This document shows, piece after piece, positions 45,905 to 46,153 of a stretch of 46,153 nt of DNA. The stretch is from Arthrobacter livingstonensis (GTDB lineage Bacteria > Actinomycetota > Actinomycetes > Actinomycetales > Micrococcaceae). Where the stretch lies: the NCBI RefSeq assembly GCF_003219815.1, contig NZ_QJVD01000029.1:1-46153 (forward strand), read 5' to 3'. Position numbers and translations under genes: made by a program. The notes beneath the pieces were generated by a model that had not been told where the DNA came from, searched no databases, and saw only the letters and a list, made by a program, of their open reading frames with translations. The first letter of the stretch is position 1, and every line of letters begins with the position of its first letter.

Positions 45905-46018
45905 ATGTTTGACCAAAAATTCATTGGGCAAGCCATTGCCCGAAGCGCCGAAAATCCCTCGGACCGTCCCAACTTCCTTCGCGTCGCAGGGCTCAGGACT
46001 CCGGACACGGTCGGGTGA
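45905..46018 (+). CDS. Short ORF, possibly the start of an interrupted gene
   Basis: A 37-codon frame, MFDQKFIGQAIARSAENPSD onward, with GGAG 11 nt before the ATG (tcTGGAGaccgatc). The composition looks protein-like, but the frame stops at 46018, about 60 nt before the repeats that resemble an insertion-sequence end. Its family is unknown. It may be a genuine small protein or an N-terminal stub left by insertion. Confidence 0.35.
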   Translation: MFDQKFIGQAIARSAENPSDRPNFLRVAGLRTPDTVG

Positions 46019-46079
46019 CGGGTTTGGGTGTTTGTTGAGTTTCCGGGGTTTTTCCTTGCTGGAACCCTGTTAATTTTGT

Positions 46080-46153
46080 GATGTCTCGGCACATCGGTGA
46101 CAGTTCTGCCTCAGGACAGTGGTGACACTCGATGTCTCATCACATCGGTGACA
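46080..46153. repeat. Three ~23-nt direct repeats, IS-end-like
   Basis: Copies at 46080-46102 and 46131-46153 match at 21 of 23 positions; a degenerate third copy lies between (46105-46127, about 15 of 23). The period is 25-26 nt. Each ends in GGTGACA and the outer ones share GATGTCTC and CACATCGGTGACA. This layout resembles transposase-binding repeats at the end of some actinobacterial insertion sequences (IS481-like). The window ends exactly at the last copy, so the element itself cannot be seen. Confidence 0.5.

Noticed and set aside
1-46153. CRISPR array or rRNA genes
   Set aside because: No regularly spaced repeats with unique spacers and no rRNA-like sequence; the only spaced repeats are the three at the right edge, with ~2-3 nt between copies.

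Overview
The window looks like chromosomal DNA of a high-GC actinobacterium, most likely Arthrobacter or a close Micrococcaceae relative. The reasons are the GC-rich third codon positions, frequent GTG starts, ATGA/GTGA-type gene overlaps, and a C50 carotenoid operon (crtE-B-I-Ye-Yf-Eb) of the Corynebacterium/Arthrobacter/Micrococcus kind. The genus is an inference; there is no rRNA gene or other marker here.

Layout. (1) 0-5.5 kb: a histidine phosphatase, an ABC-F ATPase remnant, a tandem pair of MutS-family ATPases (the first broken by a -1 frame change exactly at a slippery heptamer), and a RES-domain gene with an internal stop. (2) 5.5-19.3 kb: a small secreted protein, then a self-contained nonribosomal peptide locus: a ~3,500-residue C-A-T/C-A-T/C-A-T-TE synthetase, an MbtH-like partner, a DrrA/DrrB-type ABC exporter and a dedicated Sfp-type phosphopantetheinyl transferase, the last four genes overlapping end to start. 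The three adenylation pockets read almost identically and carry several acidic residues. (3) 19.4-24 kb: a transketolase flanked by decaying genes (CDF metal transporter, DUF2231-Rieske protein, ferrochelatase C-terminus). (4) 24-33.8 kb: a divergent pigment/light region. To the left are a TspO-like membrane protein and an NAD(P)-binding DUF2867 protein; to the right is a MarR regulator heading an overlapping crtE-crtB-crtI-crtYe-crtYf-crtEb operon, then a DNA photolyase. The likely product is decaprenoxanthin or a related C50 carotenoid. (5) 33.8-36.7 kb: an MMPL-family transporter pseudogene divergent from an intact MarR regulator.

(6) 36.7-46.15 kb: accessory DNA. Two isolated tRNA 3'-end fragments, one on each strand, face inward around an ~8 kb segment holding an Abi-family pseudogene, a large LuxR-type ATPase regulator, two alpha/beta hydrolases, a quinone-oxidoreductase-like enzyme, a DUF1622 membrane protein and an unknown small protein. 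The right edge has an interrupted-looking short ORF and three ~23-nt direct repeats resembling an insertion-sequence end.

Seven or eight genes are broken, several by more than one lesion and some by nonsense codons, so decay is real and not only homopolymer sequencing error. The intact, tightly overlapped NRPS and crt operons contrast with this background and appear to be under selection. The most interesting candidates are the NRPS locus with its triplicated pocket, the MutS pair with its perfectly phased G GGA AAC site, and the inward-facing tRNA fragments.
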